A stretch of 64,000 nt of DNA, taken from the NCBI GenBank assembly GCA_022843925.1, contig JALHMS010000010.1:1-64000 (forward strand), given 5' to 3'. A program made the translations under genes and the position numbers. Each line of letters starts with the position of its first letter. The stretch's first letter is position 1. Positions 17,522-26,443 of the stretch are shown in pieces. Origin of the DNA: Burkholderiales bacterium (GTDB lineage Bacteria; Pseudomonadota; Gammaproteobacteria; Burkholderiales; Ga0077523). The notes beneath the pieces are model-generated. The model ran no database searches. It worked only from the letters and a program-made list of their open reading frames with translations, and had not been told where the DNA came from.

Positions 17522-20500
17522 TTACACGCCGGACCCGGCGTGCCCGACGCCCGCGCTGACGCGGGCCGGCATGTCGAGGTGCCGTGCGAACACCTCGAAG
17601 GCGTCGGCGGCGAGCGGCGGGGCGATCGAGAACCCCTGGGCGAAATCGCATCCGTGGGCCGCCAGGAACACCAGCTGGCGGGGCCTCTCGACGCCCTCGG
17701 CCACCACGCGCAGGCGGAGACTGCGGGCCAGTGCCAGCACGGCCTGGGTGATGGCGACGTCCTCGGCGTCCTCGGGAAGGTCCTGGATGAACGAACGATC
17801 GATCTTCAGCGTGTCGACCGGGAAGCGCTTGAGGTAGGCGAGCGACGAGTAGCCGGTGCCGAAATCGTCGATGGCGATGCCGACCCCGAGATCGTCGAGC
17901 GCCGCGAGGAGCGCCGCCGCGTGGGCGGGATTGCGCATGACCGTGCTCTCCGTGATCTCCAGCTCGATGCTGCCCGGCGCGACCCCCGCGCACTCCAGGA
18001 TCGCGATGACGTCCTGCACGAGGCGGCCCTGGGCGAACTGGCGCGCGGACACGTTCACCGCCATGGTGAGGTCGCGCAGGCCGGCCTCGTGCCACGCCCG
18101 CAGCTGCCGGCTCGATTCGGCGAGCACCCAGTTGCCCAACTCGGTGACCAGCCCCGTCTCCTCGGCAATCGGAATGAACTGCGACGGCAGGAGCAGCCCC
18201 CGCTCGGGGTGATCCCAGCGCACCAGCGCCTCGGCACCGGCCACCACGCCGCCGGCGATCTCCAGCTTCGGCTGATACAGGAGTTGCAGCTCGCCGCGCT
18301 CCACGGCGCGCTTCAACGCCGTCTCCATCGACAGGCGCTCCGGCGGATGCGTGGCGAGGTGCGGCGCGTAGAACTCGAAGCGGCTGCGGCCGGACTCCTT
18401 CGCCCGGTACATCGCGATGTCGGCGGTCTTCAACAGCGTCTCGATGTCGATGCCGTCGCCGGGGTAGGTGCTGATGCCGATGCTGCCCGAGAGCGCGAAC
18501 TCCTGATCCTCGATCACGAACGGCTCCGCGCACGCATGGAGCAGCTTCGCGGCGACACCGGCAAGATCGGCCTCGGTCGCGTAGTCCTCGACGATCACGA
18601 CGAACTCGTCGCCGCCCTGCCGTGCGACGAGGTCGACGCTGCGCAGACAGCGTTCCAGGCGCCGGGCGACATCGCGCAGGACGACGTCGCCGGCACTGTG
18701 GCCGAGCGTGTCGTTCACCAGCTTGAATCGGTCGAGGTCGATGAACATGACGGCGAGGCGCCTGCCATGCCGTCGCATCCGCTCCAGCGCGCCCACGAGC
18801 GCGAGCTGCAGGGAGATGCGGTTCGGAAGGCCGGTGAGCCCGTCGTGCTGCGCCAGATAGCGGATGCGCTCCTCGGCGGCCTTGCGCTCGGTGATGTCGC
18901 GACCCGTGCCCCGGTAGCCGACGAAGTTGCCCTGGTCGTCGAACACGGGCTTGCCGCTGATCGATGCCCAGCGGACGCCGTCACGGCCGCGGAAGGAGAA
19001 GACGAAGTCGCGGAACGGGCGACGGGCCGCCAGCAGCCGGCGATGCTCGTCCCACTTCGGATCGTCGAGGTCGAGGATGACTTCCTGCTCCCATCGCTGC
19101 CGGCCCATCGCACCGTCGCGCCAGTTCTCGGCAGCACCGGGCGGCGCGGTGGTGACGCCCGTGAAGCGCAGATCGGCGTCCTGCTCCCAGAACCAGTCGG
19201 AGGACAGTTCCGAGAGATCGCGGAACCGTTGCTCGCTGTGCCGCAGCAGCGCCTCCGCATGCTTGCGTTCGCTGACGTCCGCCACGCGCACGAGGTGCAT
19301 CGGGCCCTGGGGCACGTCGAGCCGCGCGACGACGGTCTCGCCCCAGAAGGCGCGGCCGCGGCAGGTGCGGAATTGCAGATCGCGCCGCACGCCGAGACCC
19401 TGCCCGAGGCGGGCGAGGCCGCGGGCGAGTTCGCGCCCGGGTAGCCGTCCCGCGAGCAGGTCGGGCCCGCGCACGGCGACGAGCTGCTCCCGGTCGTCCG
19501 CCTCGAACAAGGTCACCGCGCGCGGATTGCAGTCGATGATACGGCCCGTCGCGACATTGCCGAGGAAGAGCGCATCGCGCGATCCGGCGAAGACCGCGCT
19601 GAAGACGGACTCGCTCGCGCGGAGGGCCTGCTCGGCACGCTTGCGCAGCGTGATGTCCCGGCCCAGGCCGCGATAACCGGCGAATCGACCCTCCACGTCG
19701 AACACCGGCGTCCCGCTCACCGTGAGATGGTGGATCTCGCCGTCCCCCACGTCGCGCTCGTACTCGAGATCGCGGAAGGGCTCGCGGGCGTCGAGCTGGG
19801 CGCGGTGCTGGCGCAGGACCTCCGGATCGAACCGGTTGCCGGGGGTCTCCCATCGGCGCAGCCCCCCGGAGCGATCGAACGCGAGCCGCGTGTACGCGGG
19901 GTGCCAGGCACTCTCGTCGTTCCAGCGGAAGCGGTGCTCGGCATCGGTCTCCCAGAACCAGTCGGACGAGATCTCGGCAAGTCGCCGGTAGCTGTCCACA
20001 CGGCTGCGCAACCGGGCCTCCGCGGCCGCCCGCAGGGTCTCGGCGTGGTCGTTGCGGCAGGCCATCGCGAGCTGCGAAGCGGTCTCGCGCAGCGTGTCCG
20101 CCTCCTCCTGGATCCAGGCACGCGGGCCGGACGCTTCGAGGCACAGCACACCGGTGCGGTCCTCGGGCAGCGCCACCGGTGCGAGCAACCACGCCCCGTC
20201 CAGCCCGCCGCCGCGGGGGACCTCCGGGAACATGAGCAGGCGGCCGGTCGCCAGCGCCGACACCAGGTCCGACCCGATGGGGGTCGTGCCCTCGACGGCC
20301 TCGCGATTCCCGTCGCGGACTGACGCCGCGAACGAGAGCGCGTCGCCATCCAGCAAGGCATAGCTCACCCGGAGCCCGGGGTAGCGCTGCGACAGTTCGT
20401 GGAGGGTCGTCTGCAGCACTTCCGGGGCGTCCCGGGCGTCGATCACGTCTGCGGCAATGCGGTGGAGCAGTTCCAGACGCGACTGCCGGATGCTCACCTC

Positions 20501-21481
20501 GGCCGTGTGCCGGCGCTGCTGCGCGTCGAGCCGCCGATGCACCCACAGGCCTCCGATGGCGAGCAGCAGGAAGAGTGCGACGGGAAGCCGCATGCGGTCG
20601 ACCCAGGCCCACCAGAGCGACTCCTGCGGGATCGAGACGAACATGTGGAAGGGATAGTCCGCGACCCGATGGAACACGAAGACGCGGTTGTGGCCATCGA
20701 CGGGGCTCACACCGACCACGGTGCCCGTCCGCAGCCCGGGGCGCTCCGCCAGGGCGCGTGCCAACGGCCCCGGGAGCGATCGGCCGAACGTCGCCGCCGG
20801 ATCCGGCGGCATCGGCCACCGGGCCTGGAGGCTCGCGTCGTCGCGACGCATGCCGATGACCCAGCCCTGCGGCACGACGAGATCGCTGAGGAGGCGCCAC
20901 TGATCGTCGACGGCCGTGGCGGCGAGCAGCGAGAACCGCCGTTGCTCGGGCTCGCCCTCGAGCGCGAGCCGCATCGGTACGACCCACGGGCCGCCGGGAT
21001 GGTCGGGCACCGGCCGACCCACCTCGAGCCTGGACCCGGAGGCGCGGACGGCGTCGGGCGCGATCGGACCGACGCCCGACACACCGGGCTCGACGACGGC
21101 GGCAATGACCCGTCCGCGGGCATCCACGAGGCACAGTGCATGGAGCCCCTGGACGGCCGCGGCGGTCCGCTCGAGGGCCCGTCGCGCGCCGCGCGGATCG
21201 TCGAGCAGCCGCTCATCGACGATCTCGCTGGACAGGCTGTCGAGGGTGTCCTCGAACTGGCGGTAGAAGAGCCGGACCGACCGCGCGGCGAGACTGGTGA
21301 TCGTCGTGCCGCGCGTGGTGAAGTCGTCGTTGACGTCCTCCCATGCGGCGAGGCCGTAGACGACCATCACGAGGCCGGTGAGGAAAGCAACGGCTGCGAT
21401 CGCGCGGCCCGGGTGTCCCGACCGGGCTGCGGCGTCGTTGGACGAGGCGACCTTCGACGGCGTGGGCGGTCTCGGGGGCAT
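17522..21481 (-). CDS. Large membrane sensor with GAF, several PAS, GGDEF and EAL domains
   Basis: The 1319-residue protein has transmembrane helices near 25-48 and 310-328 around a periplasmic region. A GAF-like segment (about 345-490) and three PAS domains follow, two ending in PAC-like GYRGLGRDIT and GYRGTGRDIT. GGDEF begins at about residue 956 (ARQGGDEF) and EAL at about 1084 (GAEALVRW), both with intact signature residues. It is built like the protein at 12997-15726 and carries the same RDR/DDFGTGYSSLAYLKRFP type EAL core. It starts 49 bases after livF, so it may be read through from the transporter operon. Confidence 0.93.
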   Translation of the reverse strand: MPPRPPTPSKVASSNDAAARSGHPGRAIAAVAFLTGLVMVVYGLAAWEDVNDDFTTRGTTITSLAARSVRLFYRQFEDTLDSLSSEIVDERLLDDPRGARRALERTAAAVQGLHALCLVDARGRVIAAVVEPGVSGVGPIAPDAVRASGSRLEVGRPVPDHPGGPWVVPMRLALEGEPEQRRFSLLAATAVDDQWRLLSDLVVPQGWVIGMRRDDASLQARWPMPPDPAATFGRSLPGPLARALAERPGLRTGTVVGVSPVDGHNRVFVFHRVADYPFHMFVSIPQESLWWAWVDRMRLPVALFLLLAIGGLWVHRRLDAQQRRHTAEVSIRQSRLELLHRIAADVIDARDAPEVLQTTLHELSQRYPGLRVSYALLDGDALSFAASVRDGNREAVEGTTPIGSDLVSALATGRLLMFPEVPRGGGLDGAWLLAPVALPEDRTGVLCLEASGPRAWIQEEADTLRETASQLAMACRNDHAETLRAAAEARLRSRVDSYRRLAEISSDWFWETDAEHRFRWNDESAWHPAYTRLAFDRSGGLRRWETPGNRFDPEVLRQHRAQLDAREPFRDLEYERDVGDGEIHHLTVSGTPVFDVEGRFAGYRGLGRDITLRKRAEQALRASESVFSAVFAGSRDALFLGNVATGRIIDCNPRAVTLFEADDREQLVAVRGPDLLAGRLPGRELARGLARLGQGLGVRRDLQFRTCRGRAFWGETVVARLDVPQGPMHLVRVADVSERKHAEALLRHSEQRFRDLSELSSDWFWEQDADLRFTGVTTAPPGAAENWRDGAMGRQRWEQEVILDLDDPKWDEHRRLLAARRPFRDFVFSFRGRDGVRWASISGKPVFDDQGNFVGYRGTGRDITERKAAEERIRYLAQHDGLTGLPNRISLQLALVGALERMRRHGRRLAVMFIDLDRFKLVNDTLGHSAGDVVLRDVARRLERCLRSVDLVARQGGDEFVVIVEDYATEADLAGVAAKLLHACAEPFVIEDQEFALSGSIGISTYPGDGIDIETLLKTADIAMYRAKESGRSRFEFYAPHLATHPPERLSMETALKRAVERGELQLLYQPKLEIAGGVVAGAEALVRWDHPERGLLLPSQFIPIAEETGLVTELGNWVLAESSRQLRAWHEAGLRDLTMAVNVSARQFAQGRLVQDVIAILECAGVAPGSIELEITESTVMRNPAHAAALLAALDDLGVGIAIDDFGTGYSSLAYLKRFPVDTLKIDRSFIQDLPEDAEDVAITQAVLALARSLRLRVVAEGVERPRQLVFLAAHGCDFAQGFSIAPPLAADAFEVFARHLDMPARVSAGVGHAGSGV

Positions 21482-21530
21482 GCGAGACGGGCCGCAGGCG
21501 GGGTCTGCGCGGGGACCGGTCGGGTTCCGA

Positions 21531-22175
21531 TCAGGCCGGCGTCACCGCCCCGCGATCGATGAGATAAGTCCGGTCGAGCATGTCGGCCGAGTGGGAGACG
21601 TCGGACTCGGTGAGGATGATCGAGAACCCCTCCGCCTTCAGACCGGCGATCACCTCCGCGAGGCGTCTCGCGAGCACCGGCGCCACCCCTTCGAAGGGCT
21701 CGTCGAGCAGCAGGAGCTTCGTACCCGACATGAGCGCGCGCGCGAGGGCCACGAGCTTCTGCTGTCCGCCCGACAACTGCAACCCCTTGCGGGCGCGGAA
21801 GGTCTCGACCTCGGGAATCATGCGATAGACCCGGGCGAGTCTTTCCTCCGCGTCTGCGCGGGAGGCGGCCCACGCGGGCACCAGCACGTTCTCCTCGACG
21901 GTGAGCGTCGGGATGAGACGCCGATCCTCGGGCATGTAGCCGATGCCGCCGCGGGCCCGCAGGTGCGTGGGCATCCGATCGACGGCCTTGCCGAGGAACG
22001 TGATGCCGCCCGCCTTCGCCGGCAGGATGCCCATGATGGCGCGCATCAACGTGGTCTTGCCGGCCCCGTTGCGACCGATCAGGCCCACGAACTGACGCTC
22101 GCCCACGGTCATGTTCACGTCGCGAAGGATCGTGACCGAACCGATCGACACATCCAGCTTGCTGATCTCAAGCAT
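21531..22175 (-). CDS. livF: Branched-chain amino-acid-type ABC transporter, ATP-binding protein
   Basis: The 214-residue ATPase has Walker A GRNGAGKTT, signature LSGGQQKL and Walker B LLLLDEPFEG. It is slightly short for LivF but no core motif is missing. It is the second ATPase of the importer, working with LivG under the LivH/LivM channel in the inner membrane. Its ATG overlaps the end of livG by 8 bases. Confidence 0.92.
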   Translation of the reverse strand: MLEISKLDVSIGSVTILRDVNMTVGERQFVGLIGRNGAGKTTLMRAIMGILPAKAGGITFLGKAVDRMPTHLRARGGIGYMPEDRRLIPTLTVEENVLVPAWAASRADAEERLARVYRMIPEVETFRARKGLQLSGGQQKLVALARALMSGTKLLLLDEPFEGVAPVLARRLAEVIAGLKAEGFSIILTESDVSHSADMLDRTYLIDRGAVTPA

Positions 22176-22947
22176 GACTCGCGGCTCCTGCCGGGGCAGC
22201 GTGGCTGCCGATCACGAACCTGCGCACCTCCACGTCGTCCAGGACCGTCGCGGGCGCGCCGTCGGCGATGATCCGACCCTCGTAGAAGGCGAGCACCCGG
22301 TCGGTGTACCGCGCGACGACGTCCATGTCGTGCTCCACGAACAGGACCGTCACCTTGTGTTCCTTCACCGCCGCCATGACCATGTCCATGAGCACGAACT
22401 TCTCGTCCGCGGAAACGCCGCTCGTGGGTTCGTCGAGCAGCAGGATGCGCGGGCGCACCACCATCGCCATCGCGATGTCGAGAAGCTTCCGCGTACCCTC
22501 GGGCAGCAGGCCGGCCTGCCGGTTGCGGTAGCTGCCGAGTCCGAACTGATCGAGCATCGTGTCGACGGCCTTCACCGGATCGTCGTACGCGCTGTTGCGC
22601 GCGCCCCACTTCGACCCGGCCGCGGCGACGATGCCGACGCCGACCAGGAGGTTGTCGAGCACGGTCATCGTGTTGAAGAGCTGCGGGATCTGGAACGACC
22701 GGCAGATGCCGAGCCGCGTGATCTCGCGCGGCGCGAGCGGCGTGATGTCGCGCCCTTCGAAGTGGATCGTCCCGGCCGAGGGCTTCAGATAGCCCGTCAC
22801 CATGTTGAGGAACGTCGTCTTGCCGGCACCGTTGGAACCGATGAGACCCACCACGGCATCCTGCTCCACGGCCACGTTGATGTTCGATGCCGCCGTGACC
22901 GCACCGAAGCTCTTCTCGAGCCCCCTCGCGTCGAGAATCACTGCCAT
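22168..22947 (-). CDS. livG: Branched-chain amino-acid-type ABC transporter, ATP-binding protein
   Basis: The 259-residue ATPase has Walker A GSNGAGKTT, the signature-region segment LLPEGTRKLLDIAMAM and Walker B ILLLDEPTSGVS. The long insertion between Walker A and signature (SFQIPQLFNTMTVLDNLLVG) is typical of LivG. The signature motif LSYG-type reads LPEGTRK, a departure from the usual LSGGQ seen in many ABC ATPases but common in this subfamily. It begins 1 base after livM ends. Confidence 0.92.
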   Translation of the reverse strand: MAVILDARGLEKSFGAVTAASNINVAVEQDAVVGLIGSNGAGKTTFLNMVTGYLKPSAGTIHFEGRDITPLAPREITRLGICRSFQIPQLFNTMTVLDNLLVGVGIVAAAGSKWGARNSAYDDPVKAVDTMLDQFGLGSYRNRQAGLLPEGTRKLLDIAMAMVVRPRILLLDEPTSGVSADEKFVLMDMVMAAVKEHKVTVLFVEHDMDVVARYTDRVLAFYEGRIIADGAPATVLDDVEVRRFVIGSHAAPAGAASHA

Positions 22948-22948
22948 C

Positions 22949-23884
22949 TCAGCCCTCCCGCTTGCGGGTGAACAGCGACCACAGGCCGCCGGGCAGGAAG
23001 ATCATCACGAGCAGCATCGTGATGCCGAGGACCATCTGCCAGGTGTTGGGGGAGTACTCGTAGGCGAAGCTGCGGATCGCCTCGAACACCAGGGCGCCGC
23101 CCAGCGGGGCGAACACGCTGCCGGTGCCGGACAGGATGGCTACGAAAACGAACTCGCCGGACTGCGGCCAGTACGTCATCTCGGGGTCGATGTGGCCGAT
23201 GTTGACGGCCATCAGCGCACCACCGATGCCCGCGAGCACCGCGGAGATCACGTAATTGCGATGCACCGCCCGCATGACCGAGGCGCCCATGTACTCGACG
23301 CGCAGTTCGTTGTCCTTGATGGCGCCCGCGAGGCGCCCCTGATGGGACGCCAGATAGCTGTGCAGGAAGAAGGCGGAAACCGTGGCGAACACGACGGCGA
23401 GGCTGTACACCATGAGCCGCTGGGATTCGGGCGCCACGGCGAAACCGGCCACCGTCTTGGCCGCCACGTTGAACCCGTCCGTGGACCCGAGCGATGCCGT
23501 CTTCACGAGCAGGCCGTAGAGGATCATCGAGAACGCGAGCGAGAGCATCGCGAAGAAGATGTCCCGGTACTTGGCGAGCAACAGACCGAGAATGGCGGAC
23601 ACGACACCCGTGACGACGACCGCGGCACCGACCATCAGCAGCATGTCGGGCATCTTCAGCATCTGATCGAGGAGACCTGCCGCGTAGGCCCCCAGGCAGA
23701 AGTAGAGCCCGTGCCCGAACGAGACGATGCCGTTCCGCATGAGCAGCATCATGCCGAGCACGACGGTGCCGTAGCAGAGCGACACGTTGAGCATCGAGAC
23801 CATCCAGCTCGGCAGCGCCGGACCCGCGATCAGCAGGATGGCGCCCATCGCGAGGATGGCGAACGACGTGCGATCGAGTTTCAT
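22949..23884 (-). CDS. livM: Branched-chain amino-acid-type ABC transporter permease
   Basis: The 311-residue membrane protein has about nine hydrophobic helices and the LivM-type motif MLLMRNGIVSFGHGLYFCLGAYAAG, here near residue 48. It pairs with LivH to form the channel. It overlaps the livH stop by ATGA. Confidence 0.92.
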   Translation of the reverse strand: MKLDRTSFAILAMGAILLIAGPALPSWMVSMLNVSLCYGTVVLGMMLLMRNGIVSFGHGLYFCLGAYAAGLLDQMLKMPDMLLMVGAAVVVTGVVSAILGLLLAKYRDIFFAMLSLAFSMILYGLLVKTASLGSTDGFNVAAKTVAGFAVAPESQRLMVYSLAVVFATVSAFFLHSYLASHQGRLAGAIKDNELRVEYMGASVMRAVHRNYVISAVLAGIGGALMAVNIGHIDPEMTYWPQSGEFVFVAILSGTGSVFAPLGGALVFEAIRSFAYEYSPNTWQMVLGITMLLVMIFLPGGLWSLFTRKREG

Positions 23885-24792
23885 ATCTTGCGCACCTCCG
23901 CGCCGCTGAAGAGGCCCTTCGGACGGAGGATGAGCACGACGGCCATCACGAAATAGATGCTGAAGAGTTCGACCTCGGGCAGATAGTGCACGGCAGCCGC
24001 CCGCACCAGCCCGACGATCAGCGCACCGAGCGCGGCGCCCGGCAGACTGCCCAGACCGCCGATCACCACGACCGCGAACGCGAGGACGATGACCTCGGCG
24101 CCCATCCCCGTCACGACCGACACCGTGGGTGCGGTCAGCGCGCCGCCGACCCCGGCGAGCATCGCGCCGATGGTGAACGTCACGAAGTAGATGCGGCCCA
24201 CGTTGATGCCGAGGGCCGCGCTCACTTCGCGGTCATGGATGACGGCGAGCAGCAGCTTGCCCGACCGCGTCCTGGCGAGGGCCCAGGCGAGCGCCCCGCC
24301 GGTCGCCACCGCGACCGCGATGAGCACCAGGTTGTAGTTCGGATACGTGAGCCCAGCCACCTCGAAGTTGCCGAGCAGGCTGTACGGGCTCTCGCCGCCG
24401 GGACCGGTGATGAAGAGCGGGTCCACGCCCCAGATCAGCTTGATGAGGTCCTCGAGGATGAGGAAGAGCGCATAGGTCACCAGCACCAGCACGACCTCGT
24501 CCTTGCCGTACATGAAGCGCAGCAGCCCGCGCTCGATCACGGGGCCGGCCACCAGCCCGACGAGGATCGCCGAGAGGAGCAGCATGAGATAGCTGCCCAT
24601 GGGCGGCAGGCCTGCGTTGAACCACAGGCCGCACAGCGTGACCGACGTGAACGCCCCCAGGGCGTACAGACTGCCGTGGGCGATGTTCAGGATCTTCATC
24701 ACGCCGTAGATGAGGGTGAGACCCACGGCGATGATGAAGAGCCACGACGAGTAGACGATGCCGTCGACGAGGACGGCGATGAATTGGCTCAT
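23881..24792 (-). CDS. livH: Branched-chain amino-acid-type ABC transporter permease
   Basis: The 303-residue membrane protein has the LivH landmark LTLIYGVMKILNIAHGSLYALGAF and several further transmembrane helices. The C-terminal GLFSGAEVRKI is family-typical. It starts 57 bases after the binding-protein gene, leaving room for a small intercistronic structure, and shares four bases with livM. Confidence 0.92.
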   Translation of the reverse strand: MSQFIAVLVDGIVYSSWLFIIAVGLTLIYGVMKILNIAHGSLYALGAFTSVTLCGLWFNAGLPPMGSYLMLLLSAILVGLVAGPVIERGLLRFMYGKDEVVLVLVTYALFLILEDLIKLIWGVDPLFITGPGGESPYSLLGNFEVAGLTYPNYNLVLIAVAVATGGALAWALARTRSGKLLLAVIHDREVSAALGINVGRIYFVTFTIGAMLAGVGGALTAPTVSVVTGMGAEVIVLAFAVVVIGGLGSLPGAALGALIVGLVRAAAVHYLPEVELFSIYFVMAVVLILRPKGLFSGAEVRKI

Positions 24793-24849
24793 GGAAGGTC
24801 ACCGGTACCGGCGTCTCGGGCGCCGTCCTGCTGTGCGAATCTCACTGGA

Positions 24850-26193
24850 TCAGCGCTTGAATCCCGACCGGATCCAGTCGAGGGAGGACACGCCCTCGGG
24901 CGGGGTCACGCGGTCGGCGTCGTAGTACTTGATGTTGCCGACCTTCACCACGCCGTTCTCGAGGCGCGTGGTGCCGTACGCAGTGCCCGTCACTGCCTGG
25001 TGACCCTTGCCGAGCGTCATGTGGACCTTGCCGGACGGGGTGTCGAAGGTGCTCTTCTCGAACGCCGCGATCACCTCTTCCTGTGTGGGCGGCTGGTACG
25101 CCTTCTCCATCTCTTCCTTCACGTTCTTCGCGGCCCCCATCGGGATGGCCGAGCCGACCTTCTTGGCAGCCGCCCTCTCCCACGCCGCCTTCACTCCCAG
25201 GAAGGCCTGGGCCGTGCTGTAGGCGGGATAGTTGGGATCGACGCCGCCGGACTTGCCCTTGTAGGTTTCGACGAGCCAGCGCTTCAGCGGCGAATCGGGC
25301 GCGAAGACGCCATTGGTGCCGCGCGCGCCGACGATGGTGCCGTCGGGGATCTTGCCGGGCAGGCGGTGCAGGTAGGGCTCGCCGGCCACCAGCACGAGCA
25401 CGCTCTTCTTGAAGAGATCGCGCGGCTGCGCCTGGAGCATGAAGGCCTCCAGATCGCCGCCCCACAGGCTGCTGTGGACGACGTCGGCGTTGGCCGAGTG
25501 CAGGGCGGAGATCTCGGAACCGTACTGGCCCGCGCCGAACTTCGGCATCTGGGACGTCACGATGTCGACGCCGGGCTTCATCACCTGGATGGTCGCCTCG
25601 AAGTCGTTCCAGGAATCCTGACCGTAGGCGTAGTTCTGATTGATGCCCGCGATGCGCTTCACCGCGGGCCGGTTGTCGAGCAGGTACATGGTCGCCGCGA
25701 CGGCGTCCATGGTGGCGTGGGGCCGGGTGCGGAAGAGGTACTTGTAGCTGCCCTCCTCGAAGACCCGCGGGGTGCCGCAGTCCAGGAGCACGGTGAGCTT
25801 CTTGAGTTCCTCGGCGACCGGTGCGATCGCGAGGCAGTCGCCGCTGCCGATGTAGCCGATGACGATGTCGACATCCTGGCGCTGCACGAGCGTGCGGTAC
25901 TCCGACACCTGCTTGGTGGCGCCCCCGGCTTCGTCGATCACGACGAGTTCGATGGGCAGACCGCCGATGCCCTTGATCTGATAAGGCGCGGGCGCCTTGC
26001 CCGCGTTCAGGGATTCCACGATCGCCTCGGCGGCGATCCTGGCCGGCACGCCGAACGGGCCGGATGCGGGACCGGAGAGGAACGTGACGAAACCGACCTT
26101 CACGCTCGCCTTCTGCTGCGCGACGGCCGGCGCAGCCGCGATGGCCGCCAGCGCGATGCCGGTCAGCATGGTTCCAAGAGCTTTCGCGATCAT
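24850..26193 (-). CDS. Periplasmic substrate-binding protein of a branched-chain amino-acid-type ABC transporter
   Basis: The 447-residue protein starts at ATG 26193 with a signal peptide ending in APAVAQQ. GAGGGGGAG lies 6 bases upstream of this start; a longer frame to 26304 is not used. The mature part is a Peripla_BP_6 (Leu/Ile/Val-binding) fold with VGFVTFLSGPASGPFG and INQNYAYGQDSW. It captures the ligand for LivHMGF. Members of this family bind amino acids, amides, urea or aromatic acids, so the substrate is unknown. It is the first gene of the operon behind the promoter at 26277-26304. Confidence 0.9.
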   Translation of the reverse strand: MIAKALGTMLTGIALAAIAAAPAVAQQKASVKVGFVTFLSGPASGPFGVPARIAAEAIVESLNAGKAPAPYQIKGIGGLPIELVVIDEAGGATKQVSEYRTLVQRQDVDIVIGYIGSGDCLAIAPVAEELKKLTVLLDCGTPRVFEEGSYKYLFRTRPHATMDAVAATMYLLDNRPAVKRIAGINQNYAYGQDSWNDFEATIQVMKPGVDIVTSQMPKFGAGQYGSEISALHSANADVVHSSLWGGDLEAFMLQAQPRDLFKKSVLVLVAGEPYLHRLPGKIPDGTIVGARGTNGVFAPDSPLKRWLVETYKGKSGGVDPNYPAYSTAQAFLGVKAAWERAAAKKVGSAIPMGAAKNVKEEMEKAYQPPTQEEVIAAFEKSTFDTPSGKVHMTLGKGHQAVTGTAYGTTRLENGVVKVGNIKYYDADRVTPPEGVSSLDWIRSGFKR

Positions 26194-26276
26194 GGTGTCT
26201 CCCCCTCGTTCGCCGATGCGATTCCGGCTGATGTCGCCCATGCCACGGCGGCATGAGTGCCCTGCACAGCCGCCGG

Positions 26277-26304
26277 AATCTAGCACCTCACGCCCGATTG
26301 TCAA
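26277..26304 (-). promoter_or_regulatory. Sigma-70-type promoter of the liv operon
   Basis: On the minus strand a perfect TTGACA (26304-26299) is followed after 16 bases by TAGATT (26282-26277), which matches four of six -10 positions. Transcription would begin near 26270, giving an untranslated leader of roughly 75 bases. Confidence 0.65.
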
Positions 26305-26309
26305 TCGAC

Positions 26310-26326
26310 GCCGCCCGGCGGGCGGC
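26310..26326. other. GC-rich hairpin between argH and the liv promoter
   Basis: The bases form a 7-base-pair stem, GCCGCCC and GGGCGGC, with a 3-base loop. It lies downstream of argH and just upstream of the liv -35 box. No T run follows on either strand, so it does not qualify as a standard intrinsic terminator but could slow polymerase. Confidence 0.35.
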
Positions 26327-26443
26327 CAGGCCGCGCCGGGCGCCGCAACGCGACGGCGCGGATTCTAGTGGCACTGCCGCGCAGGACAATCGCGCCGCCC
26401 TTCGAATTTCGCGATGCCCCCTTGAAGCCCCGGGAGCTGTCGC

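Noticed and set aside
15758-19444. 1228-residue open frame on plus strand
   Set aside because: It is antisense to two GGDEF/EAL genes, dsbB and the PLP enzyme. Its composition (His/Arg/Ala rich, no domain) is that of a GC-rich shadow.
26305-26443. Intrinsic terminator downstream of argH
   Set aside because: The strong hairpin at 26310-26326 has no following U tract on either strand, so I list it only as a hairpin.
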